From Paenibacillus etheri (GTDB lineage Bacteria > Bacillota > Bacilli > Paenibacillales > Paenibacillaceae), in contig NZ_LCZJ02000026.1 in the NCBI RefSeq assembly GCF_001012825.1, positions 98,761-162,760 of the forward strand: a DNA stretch of 64,000 nt, written 5' to 3'. This document shows, piece after piece, positions 8,737 through 17,418 of this stretch. The notes beneath the pieces are model-generated. The model made no database searches, was not told the DNA's origin, and was given only the letters and a program-made list of their open reading frames with translations. Positions within the stretch are counted from its first letter, which is position 1; every line of letters starts with the position of its first letter. A program made the translations under genes and the position numbers.

Positions 8737-9408
8737 ATGGGAATGTATCTATTGGTAATTATCGCCTTTATTTTTTCATTATGGGCTCAGTTCAGAGTTA
8801 AAGGGACATTCAGCAAATGGTCCAAGGTGGCGAACCTAAACGGCCTGACAGGATATGAAGCAGCTAGACGCATGCTCGACGCAAACGGACTTCACGATGT
8901 TCCGATCGAGCCTGTAAGAGGCACGCTTTCTGACCATTATGATCCGATTCACAGAGTTGTACGCTTATCGGAACCTGTATATTATGAGAGTTCTATCGCA
9001 GCAGTCTCCGTCGCTTGCCACGAAGTGGGTCACGCCATTCAGCATAAAGTAAGTTATCCTATGTTAACACTACGTCACCGGATGTTCCCAGTAGTTAATT
9101 TTGCATCAGGTATAGCACCATTCATGCTTATGGCAGGATTCATATTCGGTTACTTTAATCTTATAGGCCTTGGTATCATCTTCTTCTCGGCCGCTGTTGC
9201 CTTCCAGCTTGTGACACTGCCAGTTGAATTCAATGCCAGCAACCGGGCACGCCAAGTCATGGTAGAGCAAGGCTACATTCGTAACGAAGAGGAACGCGGA
9301 GTAGCCAAAGTCCTAAATGCAGCTGCACTAACATACGTTGCCGCAGCGTTAGTATCCTTACTCGAACTGCTTCGTTTGATTACCGTCTTTTTAGGTAACC
9401 GCGACTAA
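8737..9408 (+). CDS. Membrane zinc metallopeptidase (YugP family)
   Basis: A 223-residue predicted neutral zinc metallopeptidase of the YugP/DUF2268-like membrane group. An N-terminal helix is followed by the zinc motif ACHEVGHAIQH (HExxH near residue 94), two central hydrophobic helices (about 125-170), the segment PVEFNASNRA, and a C-terminal helix. The active site is predicted to face the cytosol or membrane surface. The ATG follows TGGAGGAATGCAGCT. It lies close behind the MerR gene, so the two may share a transcript. The substrate is unknown. Confidence 0.88.
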   Translation: MGMYLLVIIAFIFSLWAQFRVKGTFSKWSKVANLNGLTGYEAARRMLDANGLHDVPIEPVRGTLSDHYDPIHRVVRLSEPVYYESSIAAVSVACHEVGHAIQHKVSYPMLTLRHRMFPVVNFASGIAPFMLMAGFIFGYFNLIGLGIIFFSAAVAFQLVTLPVEFNASNRARQVMVEQGYIRNEEERGVAKVLNAAALTYVAAALVSLLELLRLITVFLGNRD

Positions 9409-9431
9409 TACAAATCACAGTACAAAAAGAA

Positions 9432-9466
9432 ACCCCGGAAGGCTAAGAGCCAACCGGGGTATTGTT
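9432..9466. terminator. Bidirectional terminator
   Basis: An ACCCCGG/CCGGGGT stem encloses a GGCT/AGCC inner stem, with an A-rich left flank and ATTGTTTTGT on the right. It separates the convergent YugP-type gene and the LysR gene. Confidence 0.75.
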
Positions 9467-10357
9467 TTGTCTAGCTTTAAAATAAGATATCAAAAAAGTC
9501 CTAAATGAACGCGCAACCAGCGGCAGCTTACTATCTGTTCGGTAAATCAAGCCAACCGTCCGTGTCACAGCAGGCTCCACAACCCTTACCTGAGCCGGCT
9601 GGAGAGGATTCGTCTGATAGAACGCCATCTCCGGAAGAAGGCTTACACCCATTCCTGCCGCCACTAAACCACGAATAGTATCGGTCTCCCCGCCTTCGAA
9701 TGCAATCTGTGGTTGGAATCCCGCCTGCAAGCATGCTTGCCAAACGATCGGTCTCAGAGAATAACCTTGACTGAACAGAACAAACTTTTCTTTTTGAAGC
9801 TGTTCCAATCTAATCTCAGATTCTCCTGCCAACCGATGATTCTGAGGAAGGATCGCAAATAACTCTTCAGTCATAACAATATCCCCAGAGACATGCTCAT
9901 CATTTTCCGGAAAAGGTGAAATAAATGTTAAATCTACCTCACCTGATAATACATCCTTTATTAAAGATGGGTAAGACCCTTGCTTAAAACGAAACTTAAC
10001 ATGGGGATAATGCTGGCGGAATTCTGCAACAATCGTCGGAATAAGATGCGTTCCGAGACTGTGAGGAAATCCGATTCGAATCTCCCCACGTTCCGGATCC
10101 AGAAATTCATGCACTTCATTTACCGAATGCTCCAATTCCTTAAGGATACTATCCACCCGCTTGCAAAAGAGCTGTCCAACTGGCGTAAGCTGCAAATTAC
10201 GCCCTTTTTGCATGAACAAGTCAACCCCAAGCTCTTGCTCTAATTGATGAATTTGACGGCTTACCGCAGACTGCGCTACATGAAGTTCCTCCGCCGCTCT
10301 TGTTACATGTTCTTTTTGGGCTACCTTTAGAAAATATTGCAGCTGTCTTAGCTCCAC
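9443..10357 (-). CDS. LysR family regulator, GltC-like
   Basis: A 304-residue LTTR. The N-terminal HTH contains MELRQLQYFLKVAQKEHVT and LHVAQSAVSRQIHQLEQELG, and the effector-binding domain contains IGFPHSLGTHLIPT and GLVAAGMGVSLLPE. The residue pattern along its whole length resembles the glutamate-synthase activator GltC of Bacillus, but gltAB is not adjacent, so the target is open. It starts 4 bp after the rhomboid stop codon and is probably co-transcribed with it. Confidence 0.9.
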   Translation of the reverse strand: MELRQLQYFLKVAQKEHVTRAAEELHVAQSAVSRQIHQLEQELGVDLFMQKGRNLQLTPVGQLFCKRVDSILKELEHSVNEVHEFLDPERGEIRIGFPHSLGTHLIPTIVAEFRQHYPHVKFRFKQGSYPSLIKDVLSGEVDLTFISPFPENDEHVSGDIVMTEELFAILPQNHRLAGESEIRLEQLQKEKFVLFSQGYSLRPIVWQACLQAGFQPQIAFEGGETDTIRGLVAAGMGVSLLPEMAFYQTNPLQPAQVRVVEPAVTRTVGLIYRTDSKLPLVARSFRTFLISYFKARQNNTPVGS

Positions 10358-10361
10358 TCCA

Positions 10362-10997
10362 TCATCGCCCCTGTCTTAGGCTTTTATTAAATAAACGAAT
10401 AATAAGTCCATATAGGAAAAAGCCAGAAACCAAACCTCCGATATGCGCAACCCAATTCACATTTGGTGTTGCAAACGACATAATGATCCCGATTACAAGC
10501 AATCCGTATAATGTCTTTCGTGAGCCTTCATCCATCATCGCCCGTTGAATAACAGCAATGTATAAAAATGCGCCATAGACGGCGTAAATTGCTCCAGAAG
10601 CACCAACCGAGACTGTACCTACCTCTAATATTGAGCGACTGCTGACAGCAATCGTTAGAACGTTCGCAACAATCCCGCCTACCACATAAAGAATTGCATA
10701 TCGCCACCAGCCAAGCAGGCGCTCCAGAGGCGGTGCAAATACCAGCAGAGCGAAGCTATTAAAGAATAGATGGGAAAACCCATTATGTAAAAAAATAGCC
10801 GCTACATAGCGCCATAGTTCCTCTTTATACGGACTAACATCAACTATAGCACCAAAATCAACAAGTGTTTGAATGTTGGTAGATCCTCCATTAAACGTCA
10901 TGAGGATAAACATAATTACGTTAGCCACAATGAGAAGACATGTTACCGGGTAATACCGGAGATAACTTTTCCAATTTTCATACCGAATAAATATCAT
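10362..10997 (-). CDS. Rhomboid family intramembrane serine protease
   Basis: A 211-residue six-helix rhomboid. The catalytic serine lies in VGASGAIYAVYGAF (GxSG) and the catalytic histidine in NWVAHIGGLVSGF; HLFFNSFALL in an earlier helix supplies the family Asn/His cluster. The ATG at 10997 is preferred because AAAGGGATGG lies just upstream; extending the frame to 11084 adds sequence without an SD. It diverges from tpx. Downstream and almost touching is the GltC-like regulator. Confidence 0.9.
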   Translation of the reverse strand: MIFIRYENWKSYLRYYPVTCLLIVANVIMFILMTFNGGSTNIQTLVDFGAIVDVSPYKEELWRYVAAIFLHNGFSHLFFNSFALLVFAPPLERLLGWWRYAILYVVGGIVANVLTIAVSSRSILEVGTVSVGASGAIYAVYGAFLYIAVIQRAMMDEGSRKTLYGLLVIGIIMSFATPNVNWVAHIGGLVSGFFLYGLIIRLFNKSLRQGR

Positions 10998-11113
10998 TAC
11001 ACCCATCCCTTTACATTTATATCTTGCCCTGTTGGACATCTCCCTGTAAATAAGATTATAATTTATTGTGGCAGTAAGAGCCAATATTACAATTCGAGGA
11101 GGAAAACAAGGAT

Positions 11114-11632
11114 ATGACGCAAGAAAGAACAGGCGTAGCTACTTTCAAAAGCAGCCCCATCACTCTCGTAGGACCCAAGCTTACAGCTGGTGATCCCGCT
11201 CCTGATTTTGTTCTTAGTAAGAATCTACTGGAAGAAGTGTCTCTTAGTGATTATGCCGGTAAAATCAAGCTGATCAGTGTTGTACCTTCTCTAGATACTG
11301 GTGTATGCGATGCACAGACCCGCCGGTTCAATAGCGAAGCTGCAGAGCTAGGTGACGATGTAGTTATCCTTACGGTAAGTATGGACCTACCATTTGCTCA
11401 AGCCCGCTGGTGCGGCGCTGCAGGAATCGATCGCGTAATCACACTATCGGATCACAAAGCAGCCTCATTCGGACAAGCTTATGGCGTACTAATCAAAGAA
11501 TTCCGGTTAGATATGCGTTCTATTTTTGTACTAGACAAGAACAACACACTCACCTATGTTGAATATTTGAGTGAAATGACCGAGCACCCTAATTATGAAG
11601 ATGCTATAGCTGCTGTGAAGAGTCTGCTCTAA
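11114..11632 (+). CDS. tpx: Thiol peroxidase (atypical 2-Cys peroxiredoxin)
   Basis: Peroxiredoxin of 172 residues that reduces peroxides with thioredoxin. The peroxidatic Cys is in [17 protein letters not shown], and the resolving Cys lies in [10 protein letters not shown]. Length and the signature match Tpx rather than AhpC. Its ATG is preceded by GAGGAGGAAAACAAGG. A dispersed hairpin element and then a strong terminator follow the gene. Confidence 0.95.
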   Translation: MTQERTGVATFKSSPITLVGPKLTAGDPAPDFVLSKNLLEEVSLSDYAGKIKLISVVPSLDTGVCDAQTRRFNSEAAELGDDVVILTVSMDLPFAQARWCGAAGIDRVITLSDHKAASFGQAYGVLIKEFRLDMRSIFVLDKNNTLTYVEYLSEMTEHPNYEDAIAAVKSLL

Positions 11633-11688
11633 TTCTCTAGAACAGTAAGTTAGCGGCCATTTTCGACAATACTTACTTATCACTGCAA

Positions 11689-11788
11689 GCATAAGTGCCT
11701 TTGTCGTCCTTAAAAGGGACGACAAGCGTTTATGCGAGAAATATAAGACATAAGGTATAGGTGTAAAACTTATACTTTCTTATATTTT
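11689..11788 (+). repeat. Dispersed double-hairpin element, copy A
   Basis: Hairpin 1 pairs GCATAA with TTATGC and, inside, TTGTCGTCC with GGACGACAA. Hairpin 2 pairs AAATATAAGA with TCTTATATTT and, inside, GTATAGG with CTTATAC. It shares its layout and many bases with copies near 24.8, 39.4, 41.6 and 47.5 kb. It lies in the tpx 3' untranslated region. Confidence 0.75.
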
Positions 11789-11789
11789 G

Positions 11790-11830
11790 AAAAAAGCGGA
11801 AGAAGGTCCATCCTTCTCCCGCTTTTTTTT
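11790..11830. terminator. Strong terminator after tpx
   Basis: AAAAAAGCGGAAGAAGG pairs with CCTTCTCCCGCTTTTTTTT across a 4-5 nt loop. It works in both directions, so it also ends the DUF1499 transcript. Confidence 0.9.
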
Positions 11831-11931
11831 GTAATAGAAAGATTTATCGATAACATCCAGAGCAGCCATCGTATGCGTAAACGCATTCATACTATCCCTA
11901 AGTAAGAAGATTTTGTATGGATCTCTGAAAA

Positions 11932-12321
11932 TTAGTCTGCTTTGTATTTTCCTAATTTTTTGTCCAAAGACGCATACAACCGCTGAATAACACGGTAATT
12001 AGCACCCAGATCACCTAGCGACCCTCTTGATGCAGAATACATATCTACGCCACAACGTACGGGTGTGGTATTAAGTACTGAGACAGTAATGTCCAGCGTA
12101 CGGCCAAATGCCGTTCTCTTCTCCAGAGTAATCTCACCTACTGACTCCACCTCATGAAGCACCTTAAATCCAGGAATCTTCTTAAGCGTTGATGAAACTT
12201 CCTCCCAAGCTTTGTCTTTCGTAAGACTGTAATAACGCGTTTTTAATGTCGGATCTTTTGCGCGGTCGCTTGTTCCATCATGACTGCGGAATAAACCAAC
12301 CAAGGTTCTTTTTAACGACAA
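11932..12321 (-). CDS. DUF1499-like protein
   Basis: A 129-residue soluble protein with no signal peptide. The segment RGSLGDLGANYRVIQRLYASL resembles the conserved end of DUF1499 proteins, and the middle alternates strand-like segments (GEITLEKRTAFGRTLDITV). The start is a TTG after AGAGGGGGAAGAATT. No function is known for the family. It is monocistronic, between the tpx terminator and the 6S RNA gene. Confidence 0.65.
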   Translation of the reverse strand: MSLKRTLVGLFRSHDGTSDRAKDPTLKTRYYSLTKDKAWEEVSSTLKKIPGFKVLHEVESVGEITLEKRTAFGRTLDITVSVLNTTPVRCGVDMYSASRGSLGDLGANYRVIQRLYASLDKKLGKYKAD

Positions 12322-12424
12322 AATTCTTCCCCCTCTACAAATCCCAAGTTCATTATTCTAAGTGTAACACTCTTGTCTCAGGAACAAAAGGGTATTACTC
12401 ACTTTATCCTTGTTCCAGACATAC

Positions 12425-12467
12425 AAAAAAGCGCCCGCTCCCAACTTTCGCGGGAAACAGGGCGCTT
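12425..12467 (-). terminator. Leftward terminator downstream of the 6S RNA gene
   Basis: GCGCCC (minus strand) pairs with GGGCGC, with an inner CCCGC/GCGGG-like stem, followed by TTTTTTG. It is a back-up stop for the 6S RNA transcription unit. Confidence 0.75.
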
Positions 12468-12481
12468 GGCTTAAACAAGAG

Positions 12482-12671
12482 AAAAACCCGCTTATGCCGT
12501 CCGGCTACAGTGTCTTCTGAACCTGCTAGAGCAGGTGGGTGACCGCAGAAAACGTTTTTGAATTCCCCAGGTCATATAGACAGGGCTGTTCAGCTGCGCT
12601 TCGTGTAGATCTCCCAAGACATTATCATTGGTTCAAAACAACGAGCAACCGTAACGAACATCGCAGGATTT
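12482..12671 (-). ncRNA. ssrS: 6S RNA (RNA polymerase decoy), candidate
   Basis: This is a roughly 190-nt non-coding transcription unit. The 5' end CCTGCGATG pairs with the 3' end CATAAGCGGG, which gives the closing stem of 6S RNA. The 3' arm contains a GTAGCCGGACGGCATAAG segment and a CACCTGCTCTAGCAGGT stem-loop that resemble Gram-positive 6S RNAs. The 5' arm has the TTTTGAACC element. The 3' end runs into TTTTT. A promoter with TATAAT sits at the right distance. 6S RNA binds the SigA holoenzyme in stationary phase. Identification is from remembered family features, not from a covariance search. Confidence 0.7.
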
Positions 12672-12677
12672 GTTATT

Positions 12678-12706
12678 ATTATATTGCGTTTTAACGAAAA
12701 AGTAAA
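12678..12706 (-). promoter_or_regulatory. SigA promoter of the 6S RNA candidate
   Basis: TTTACT, a 17-bp spacer and a perfect TATAAT (12678-12683) on the minus strand place the transcript start at about 12671, exactly where the closing stem begins. Confidence 0.75.
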
Positions 12707-12776
12707 CCTGTATGCGCTTTATTTTACACTGGAATTAAATTACTGACGATTTCCGAGTGCTTATTACTTGTCTTTA

Positions 12777-13604
12777 TTAAATCCGTTTTAAATTTTTACC
12801 CTCAGTATTCTCTTCATAGTCATCGTCGTCATCATCATCGTCATCCATTTGATTGTTCAACGCAGCTTCTCGCTCTTCTTCCTCTTTCAGCTTCTTCTGC
12901 TCCACCTGCAATTGCAGTTTATTATAGGTAGCATAGAAGTTAAAGAAAGCAGCCATCGCAATCAGCGACGGAATACAGATAATATACAGCACTGGATATC
13001 TCAGGCCAATATAAGCAAGAACTCCCGCTGCAATCAATGTTGAGAACACACGAATTGGACGTGCTATAGTCAGCAATATTGAGTTAGTCATCACTTGCTT
13101 AAAGCTCATTTGATAATGAACAACAATTGAGAAGAAGTTAAACATGGACACCGACAAAATGATCATGAGCACCAACATCAAAATACCAACAATTCTAAAG
13201 TTAGGCATTTGTGTCATGTAAACCGTTACATCGACGTACATAATAACGAACATCAATGTATAGATAACTCCCCCGAGCATACTTTTCAAATAATTCTCTT
13301 TATACCCCTGAAAAAATGTACGAAAAGTTCCTACATCCGTATTCCCCATAACCCATTTACGTACTACGGTAAACAAAGCCGCCGAAGCAGGAAATACTGT
13401 GAATGGTGCCAGAATCCCCATAGCCCAGTTCAAAGTGAGCTGTTCATTAACTCCACCCGAACTTGTCCCTAGCATAAGTATTTTCATCAATCCAAAAAAT
13501 AAAAACGGGGCGGAACATAGTGCCCATAAGATATTACTAGCTGCGATACGTGTAATCCATTCCGTGATGCGGTATAAGCCGCCCATTGCTCCTTTAAACT
13601 CCAA
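12777..13604 (-). CDS. DUF624 (YesL-like) membrane protein
   Basis: A 275-residue integral membrane protein with about five to six helices. The N-terminal YRITEWITRIAASNILWALC segment is typical of the DUF624/YesL family, members of which often accompany sugar ABC transporters; none is nearby here. The C-terminal tail is charged: a KLKEEEEREAALNNQ helix and then a run of nine Asp residues encoded by a GAT/GAC repeat. The start is a TTG after AGAGGAGGAAGGGAA. Function is unknown. Confidence 0.85.
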   Translation of the reverse strand: MEFKGAMGGLYRITEWITRIAASNILWALCSAPFLFFGLMKILMLGTSSGGVNEQLTLNWAMGILAPFTVFPASAALFTVVRKWVMGNTDVGTFRTFFQGYKENYLKSMLGGVIYTLMFVIMYVDVTVYMTQMPNFRIVGILMLVLMIILSVSMFNFFSIVVHYQMSFKQVMTNSILLTIARPIRVFSTLIAAGVLAYIGLRYPVLYIICIPSLIAMAAFFNFYATYNKLQLQVEQKKLKEEEEREAALNNQMDDDDDDDDDYEENTEGKNLKRI

Positions 13605-13790
13605 TTCCCTTCCTCCTCTGTCTCTTGCATACTGCTTAACTTAACTATACCTCATTTGACCTCCTCTTTTCCATAGCCCAACTTTCAGAATTCTAGGTCA
13701 TCGTCTATACATCAAGTTTATAAAGTCCATATATTGGGATTGTAAGCATAAGAATTACCAAAATCACCACATTCTAAAGGAGGTTATTGT

Positions 13791-13886
13791 ATGTCCTCAC
13801 CTGTTGGCTTCGGCTGCTGGACTTCCACCGGCACGATCCTCGTATTGTTTATTCTTCTCGTTATCATCACTCGTACTTTCGTATAA
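13791..13886 (+). CDS. YjcZ-like small hydrophobic sporulation protein
   Basis: A 31-residue peptide with the sequence pattern of the YjcZ/YtrI tiny spore proteins. A Gly/Cys head (MSSPVGFGCW) is followed by a single hydrophobic helix (TILVLFILLVIITRTF) ending directly at the stop. A strong SD, AAAGGAGG, precedes the ATG by 7 nt. It stands alone in front of a terminator. The family is expressed late in sporulation; I could not identify a SigK or SigG promoter with confidence. Confidence 0.75.
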   Translation: MSSPVGFGCWTSTGTILVLFILLVIITRTFV

Positions 13887-13922
13887 ATAAGCGCTCATTC
13901 AATAAACATCCTAATATTTCAG

Positions 13923-13972
13923 CAAAAAAAGACGAGAACCGCTATTCGGCATCTCGTCTTCTTTGTATTTTT
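13923..13972. terminator. Terminator between the YjcZ-like gene and cshA
   Basis: A GACGAGA/TCTCGTC stem encloses a GC-T-ATTC-GGC loop region, with A7 on the left and T-rich sequence on the right. It can serve both converging transcripts. Confidence 0.8.
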
Positions 13973-14008
13973 TTGATAAATCATCACCCTAGGGGTTCAG
14001 ATCAAGTA

Positions 14009-15664
14009 TTAGTTATCGAAATCTTCACGTTTTGCAGGACGTGTGCTTGTGCTACTTGGGCGAGTAGATGGTTTGCGGTCCGCACTGCGGTTCGCTCCAC
14101 CATCACGGCTTGCTGCGCCATCACGGTTGCCTTTATAGCCACCGCCATAACCGCCACTGCCGCTACCATAATTACTGCCACCGCTGCTGTAGCCACCACG
14201 ACTACCGCCACCGTTGTTGTCACGGTTTCCACGGTATCCACCGGAACTGCCACCGGAAGTACCACGGTTTCCGCCGTAGCCACCATTAGGTTTGCGGCCA
14301 CTGCGAATGTCGTTCTTACCACCACGACGTTTAGCACGGATTGGATCTTCAGGAGTCAATTCAATTGCAGAATCCTTCTTATCGCCAGTCAGAAGTTTCA
14401 TTGCAGCCGACAGCAATTGAACGGAATCATATTGCTCAAGCAATTGAATAGAAATACCTTTGTACTCGTTCAATTCACCGCTCTCAACCATCTCAAGCAA
14501 ACGTTCAGCTGTTACGCGTTGTTTTCCTTCAATAGCCTCAGCCATAGTCGGCAATGGTTTACGAGTAATACGGTGACGTGTAACGCGTTCGATCAAATGC
14601 AGGTGATCCATTTCGCGAGGAGTAACGAAAGACCAAGCTGTACCTTCTTTACCAGCGCGACCAGTACGACCAATACGGTGTACATAGCTTTCCGGATCTT
14701 GCGGCAAGTCAAAGTTAATTACATGAGTAACACCGGATACGTCCAAACCGCGAGCCGCTACATCAGTAGCTACCAGCACATCAATGCTGCCATCACGGAA
14801 TTTACGCATTACAGCATCACGTTGATTCTGAGACAGGTCACCATGCAATCCATCAGCAGAGTATCCACGTTTTTGTAAAGCTTCTGCAAGCTCATCAACC
14901 CGGCGTTTCGTACGTCCGAACACGATTGCAAGCTCAGGAGATTCCATATCAATCAAACGACTAAGTGCTTCGAACTTTTGACGTTCAGGTACTTCAACAT
15001 ATGCTTGATCAATCAGCGGAGCACTGATTTGTTTCGGAATAACGGAGACATGTTGCGGGTTGTTCAGGAATTGCTGTGCAAGACGTTGAATGTTTGGAGG
15101 CATTGTAGCCGAGAACAACATAGTTTGACGCTCTTCAGGAACGAGCTTGAGGATGGTCTGAATATCTTCCATAAAGCCCATATCCAGCATTTCATCTGCT
15201 TCATCCAATACAACAGTTTGAACATCATCCAAACGAATGGTTTTACGGTTGATATGGTCAAGCAAACGACCTGGTGTACCAATAATAATTTGTGGTTTCT
15301 TCTTAAGACCACGAATTTGGCGACCAATATCTTGTCCACCATAGATTGCCAACGAACGAAGACCTTTAAAACGGCTTAGCTTTCCGATTTCTTCTGATAC
15401 TTGAATGGCCAACTCACGTGTTGGTGCCATAATAAGCGCCAGAATTTTTTCGTCTTCGCGATTAATCTTTGAAATGAGAGGGATACCAAAAGCAGCAGTC
15501 TTACCAGTACCAGTCTGTGCTTGACCGATCAGATCCGACCCAGTCAATGCCAATGGAATTGACTGCTCCTGTATCGGTGTTGCCTCCTCAAATCCTAACT
15601 CTGTGATTGCTTGTAGCACTTTCGGCTCCAAGCCAAATTCTGCAAATGTTTTCAAATTATTCAT
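14009..15664 (-). CDS. cshA: DEAD-box RNA helicase, CshA-like
   Basis: ATP-dependent RNA helicase of 551 residues that takes part in cold adaptation, ribosome assembly and the RNA degradosome in relatives. Motifs in order: the Q motif (GFEEATPIQ), AQTGTGKT (Walker A), [23 protein letters not shown] (DEAD), [15 protein letters not shown] and [10 protein letters not shown]. The C-terminal 100 residues are a Gly/Arg/Asn-rich RGG-like tail (GGYGGNRG and similar), which is an RNA-binding extension. The ATG at 15664 is only 1 nt from AAGGAGC; an in-frame TTG at 15655, which gives [10 protein letters not shown], has ideal spacing (10 nt) and may be the true start. Confidence 0.93.
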   Translation of the reverse strand: MNNLKTFAEFGLEPKVLQAITELGFEEATPIQEQSIPLALTGSDLIGQAQTGTGKTAAFGIPLISKINREDEKILALIMAPTRELAIQVSEEIGKLSRFKGLRSLAIYGGQDIGRQIRGLKKKPQIIIGTPGRLLDHINRKTIRLDDVQTVVLDEADEMLDMGFMEDIQTILKLVPEERQTMLFSATMPPNIQRLAQQFLNNPQHVSVIPKQISAPLIDQAYVEVPERQKFEALSRLIDMESPELAIVFGRTKRRVDELAEALQKRGYSADGLHGDLSQNQRDAVMRKFRDGSIDVLVATDVAARGLDVSGVTHVINFDLPQDPESYVHRIGRTGRAGKEGTAWSFVTPREMDHLHLIERVTRHRITRKPLPTMAEAIEGKQRVTAERLLEMVESGELNEYKGISIQLLEQYDSVQLLSAAMKLLTGDKKDSAIELTPEDPIRAKRRGGKNDIRSGRKPNGGYGGNRGTSGGSSGGYRGNRDNNGGGSRGGYSSGGSNYGSGSGGYGGGYKGNRDGAASRDGGANRSADRKPSTRPSSTSTRPAKREDFDN

Positions 15665-15891
15665 GCTCCTTCTATACAGTGGACATTCCACATGCTTGTC
15701 TGTATTCTTAAGTAGCGGTAAACACATTTATATGCTGTCCAATCATGCTCTTTTTCTTGCATGATATAGCGCTTTTGGGACGAAAAGCCTCCCTTTCATC
15801 AGGCACTTCATTGTACCTGAGCAACTGTAGCTTTACATCCGATGCAATGCAAAAATACCATTGTAACGTCCTACTCAAGAATATCCTGTAC

Positions 15892-15900
15892 ATTATATCA
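15892..15900 (-). promoter_or_regulatory. Extended -10 promoter of cshA with long leader
   Basis: TGATATAAT on the minus strand is an extended -10 (TG-n-TATAAT) without a clear -35. It predicts a transcript start near 15885 and a 5' untranslated leader of about 220 nt. Apart from this promoter I see nothing definite between 15665 and 15986. Confidence 0.55.
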
Positions 15901-15986
15901 CAACTCTAAGTAGGAATACCAGTGGGTTCCTTTCTTTTCATTGCATACATGGTTTATTTATAAATTAATTTATAGAGGTGGATCGC

Positions 15987-16808
15987 TTGTTAAGACAGAT
16001 TTGGAATTGTATTGCAGTTATTTTCGGAGCAGCGCTGATTGCCAGTGGATTTAATCTTTTTCTAATCCCTCATCGCTTACTCAGCGGAGGAGTATCAGGG
16101 CTTTCGATGTTAGTGGGTTACTTTACACCAATAAACATAAGCCTTTTGTACTTGCTCTTTAATATTCCTTTGCTTATAGCTGGTTGGTTCCAGCTGGGCC
16201 GGAGATTCATTATGCTAAGCATGTTATCCGTTGTGGCAACAACCTGGTTCTTAACGATCATTCCCGAATATTTGGTAGCTACAGATATGCTGCTTTCTTC
16301 TGTATTTGGTGGAGTATTGGTCGGTATTGGCTGTGGTTTCAGCTTCCGTGCAGGTGGTTCCTCCGGAGGTTTTGATATTCTGGGATCCATCATCACTAAA
16401 TTCCGCGATTTCCCAGTTGGAAATGTGGTGGTAAGCTTAAACGGACTCGTTATTCTTGCTGCGGCATATTTTGATAACAACTGGAACTTGGCTCTTGCAT
16501 CGATGGTATCTATATACGTAACTGGTAAGGTACTAGATATGATTCACATCAGTCATTTAAAGGTAACCGTATATATAGTAACAAATCGTACAGATGAGCT
16601 CCTTCAGCATCTAATGGGACTCCAACGTGGTGTCACAAAGATTAAAACAGAAGGCGCTTATTCTCTTGTTGAAAAGGATATGCTAATGACAGTAACAACC
16701 CGCTACGAACTTGCGGAGCTGCAACGTATTATCCGCACGACAGATCCTCAAGCTTTTGTAAATATTGTCGAAACGGTTGGCGTTATGGGTTCCTTCCGAA
16801 AAAGATAA
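15987..16808 (+). CDS. YitT family membrane protein (DUF161 + DUF2179)
   Basis: A 273-residue protein. The N-terminal half carries five to six hydrophobic helices of the YitT type (GAALIASGFNLFLIPHRLLSGG; GFSFRAGGSSGGFDILG). A cytosolic C-terminal DUF2179 domain follows (LKVTVYIVTNRTDELLQHLM ... RGVTKIKTEGAYS). Function is unknown; the family is sometimes placed near transport or sporulation genes. The TTG at 15987 is chosen because AGAGGTGG ends 5 nt upstream; the GTG at 15978 lies inside that SD. Confidence 0.88.
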   Translation: MLRQIWNCIAVIFGAALIASGFNLFLIPHRLLSGGVSGLSMLVGYFTPINISLLYLLFNIPLLIAGWFQLGRRFIMLSMLSVVATTWFLTIIPEYLVATDMLLSSVFGGVLVGIGCGFSFRAGGSSGGFDILGSIITKFRDFPVGNVVVSLNGLVILAAAYFDNNWNLALASMVSIYVTGKVLDMIHISHLKVTVYIVTNRTDELLQHLMGLQRGVTKIKTEGAYSLVEKDMLMTVTTRYELAELQRIIRTTDPQAFVNIVETVGVMGSFRKR

Positions 16809-16994
16809 AAATTGGCAATGAATAGTATTAATTTGGAAAATGCACCAATCACAGAATTATGATATATTATAATCACGCAGAACCCTAACAATTTCATAAA
16901 GATTGAGATTTACCCCTCTTTTTTCCAAGCACTTCGTTTTCCGATGAACACTGAATTCCATTCAGACCTATCGAAAAAGGAAAGGGTGATTTTT

Positions 16995-17189
16995 GTGGAA
17001 ATGGAAACGGTAAAGCTGTCAGCAATCGTCATGAGGTGGTATCCTGATATGATGCCGTTTCTTAAGCAGAACGAATTAAATTCCGTAATCGTTCTGCGTG
17101 ACGGGCTTAGTATTCTGCAACCTGCAGATGCCATGGATATCATCCATTACAGTATCTGTGAACATCAGAATTCTGCGTATCTTCAATGA
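16995..17189 (+). CDS. Small hypothetical protein
   Basis: A 64-residue protein that I do not recognise. It is soluble, with a predicted helix-strand mix (VKLSAIVMRWYPDMMPFLKQ; SVIVLRDGLSILQPADAMDI). It starts at GTG after AAAGGG at 8 nt and is followed by a strong terminator, which argues that it is a real gene. No membrane segment or motif is seen. An antisense frame covers the same stretch but lacks an SD. Confidence 0.5.
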   Translation: MEMETVKLSAIVMRWYPDMMPFLKQNELNSVIVLRDGLSILQPADAMDIIHYSICEHQNSAYLQ

Positions 17190-17216
17190 GTATGCCGCAA
17201 GAGAAGTCTTGATAGT

Positions 17217-17267
17217 TGCCGCCTTAAGTTCGGCCATGAAGCCGTGTTGAGGCGGCATTTACTTTTT
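17217..17267 (+). terminator. Terminator after the small hypothetical gene
   Basis: The GCCGCCTTAA / TTGAGGCGGC stem has an inner GGC..GCC stem and is followed by ATTTACTTTTT. Confidence 0.8.
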
Positions 17268-17418
17268 AACAAACGTTTAGAATCAGTGCGTCCCGGTTAT
17301 ATACAACAAGGATGGTTTTTCAGACCCGATCTGAGCCAACATTATTACAACACTGTTCTTTTTAGAAGCAACCGTTCCTATATAATTTAGGAAATGTACA
17401 TAAAGGGAGAGAATACGA

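Noticed and set aside
12500-12545. A GGTGGGTGACCGCAG string resembling a T-box sequence
   Set aside because: It lacks the TGGNACCRCG antiterminator pattern, and on the opposite strand it fits the 6S RNA 3' arm.
12823-12850. GAT/GAC trinucleotide run as a CRISPR-like or regulatory repeat
   Set aside because: It is coding sequence for nine Asp residues in the DUF624 protein tail, with no spacers.
13787-14878. A 363-codon rightward open frame opposite cshA
   Set aside because: It lies antisense to the conserved helicase and is rich in Thr/Ala/Val only because the Gly/Arg-rich tail repeats are read in reverse. It has no SD or homology.
16118-16480. A 120-codon leftward frame inside the YitT-type gene
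   Set aside because: It is antisense to a clear membrane protein gene and has no SD or recognisable domain.
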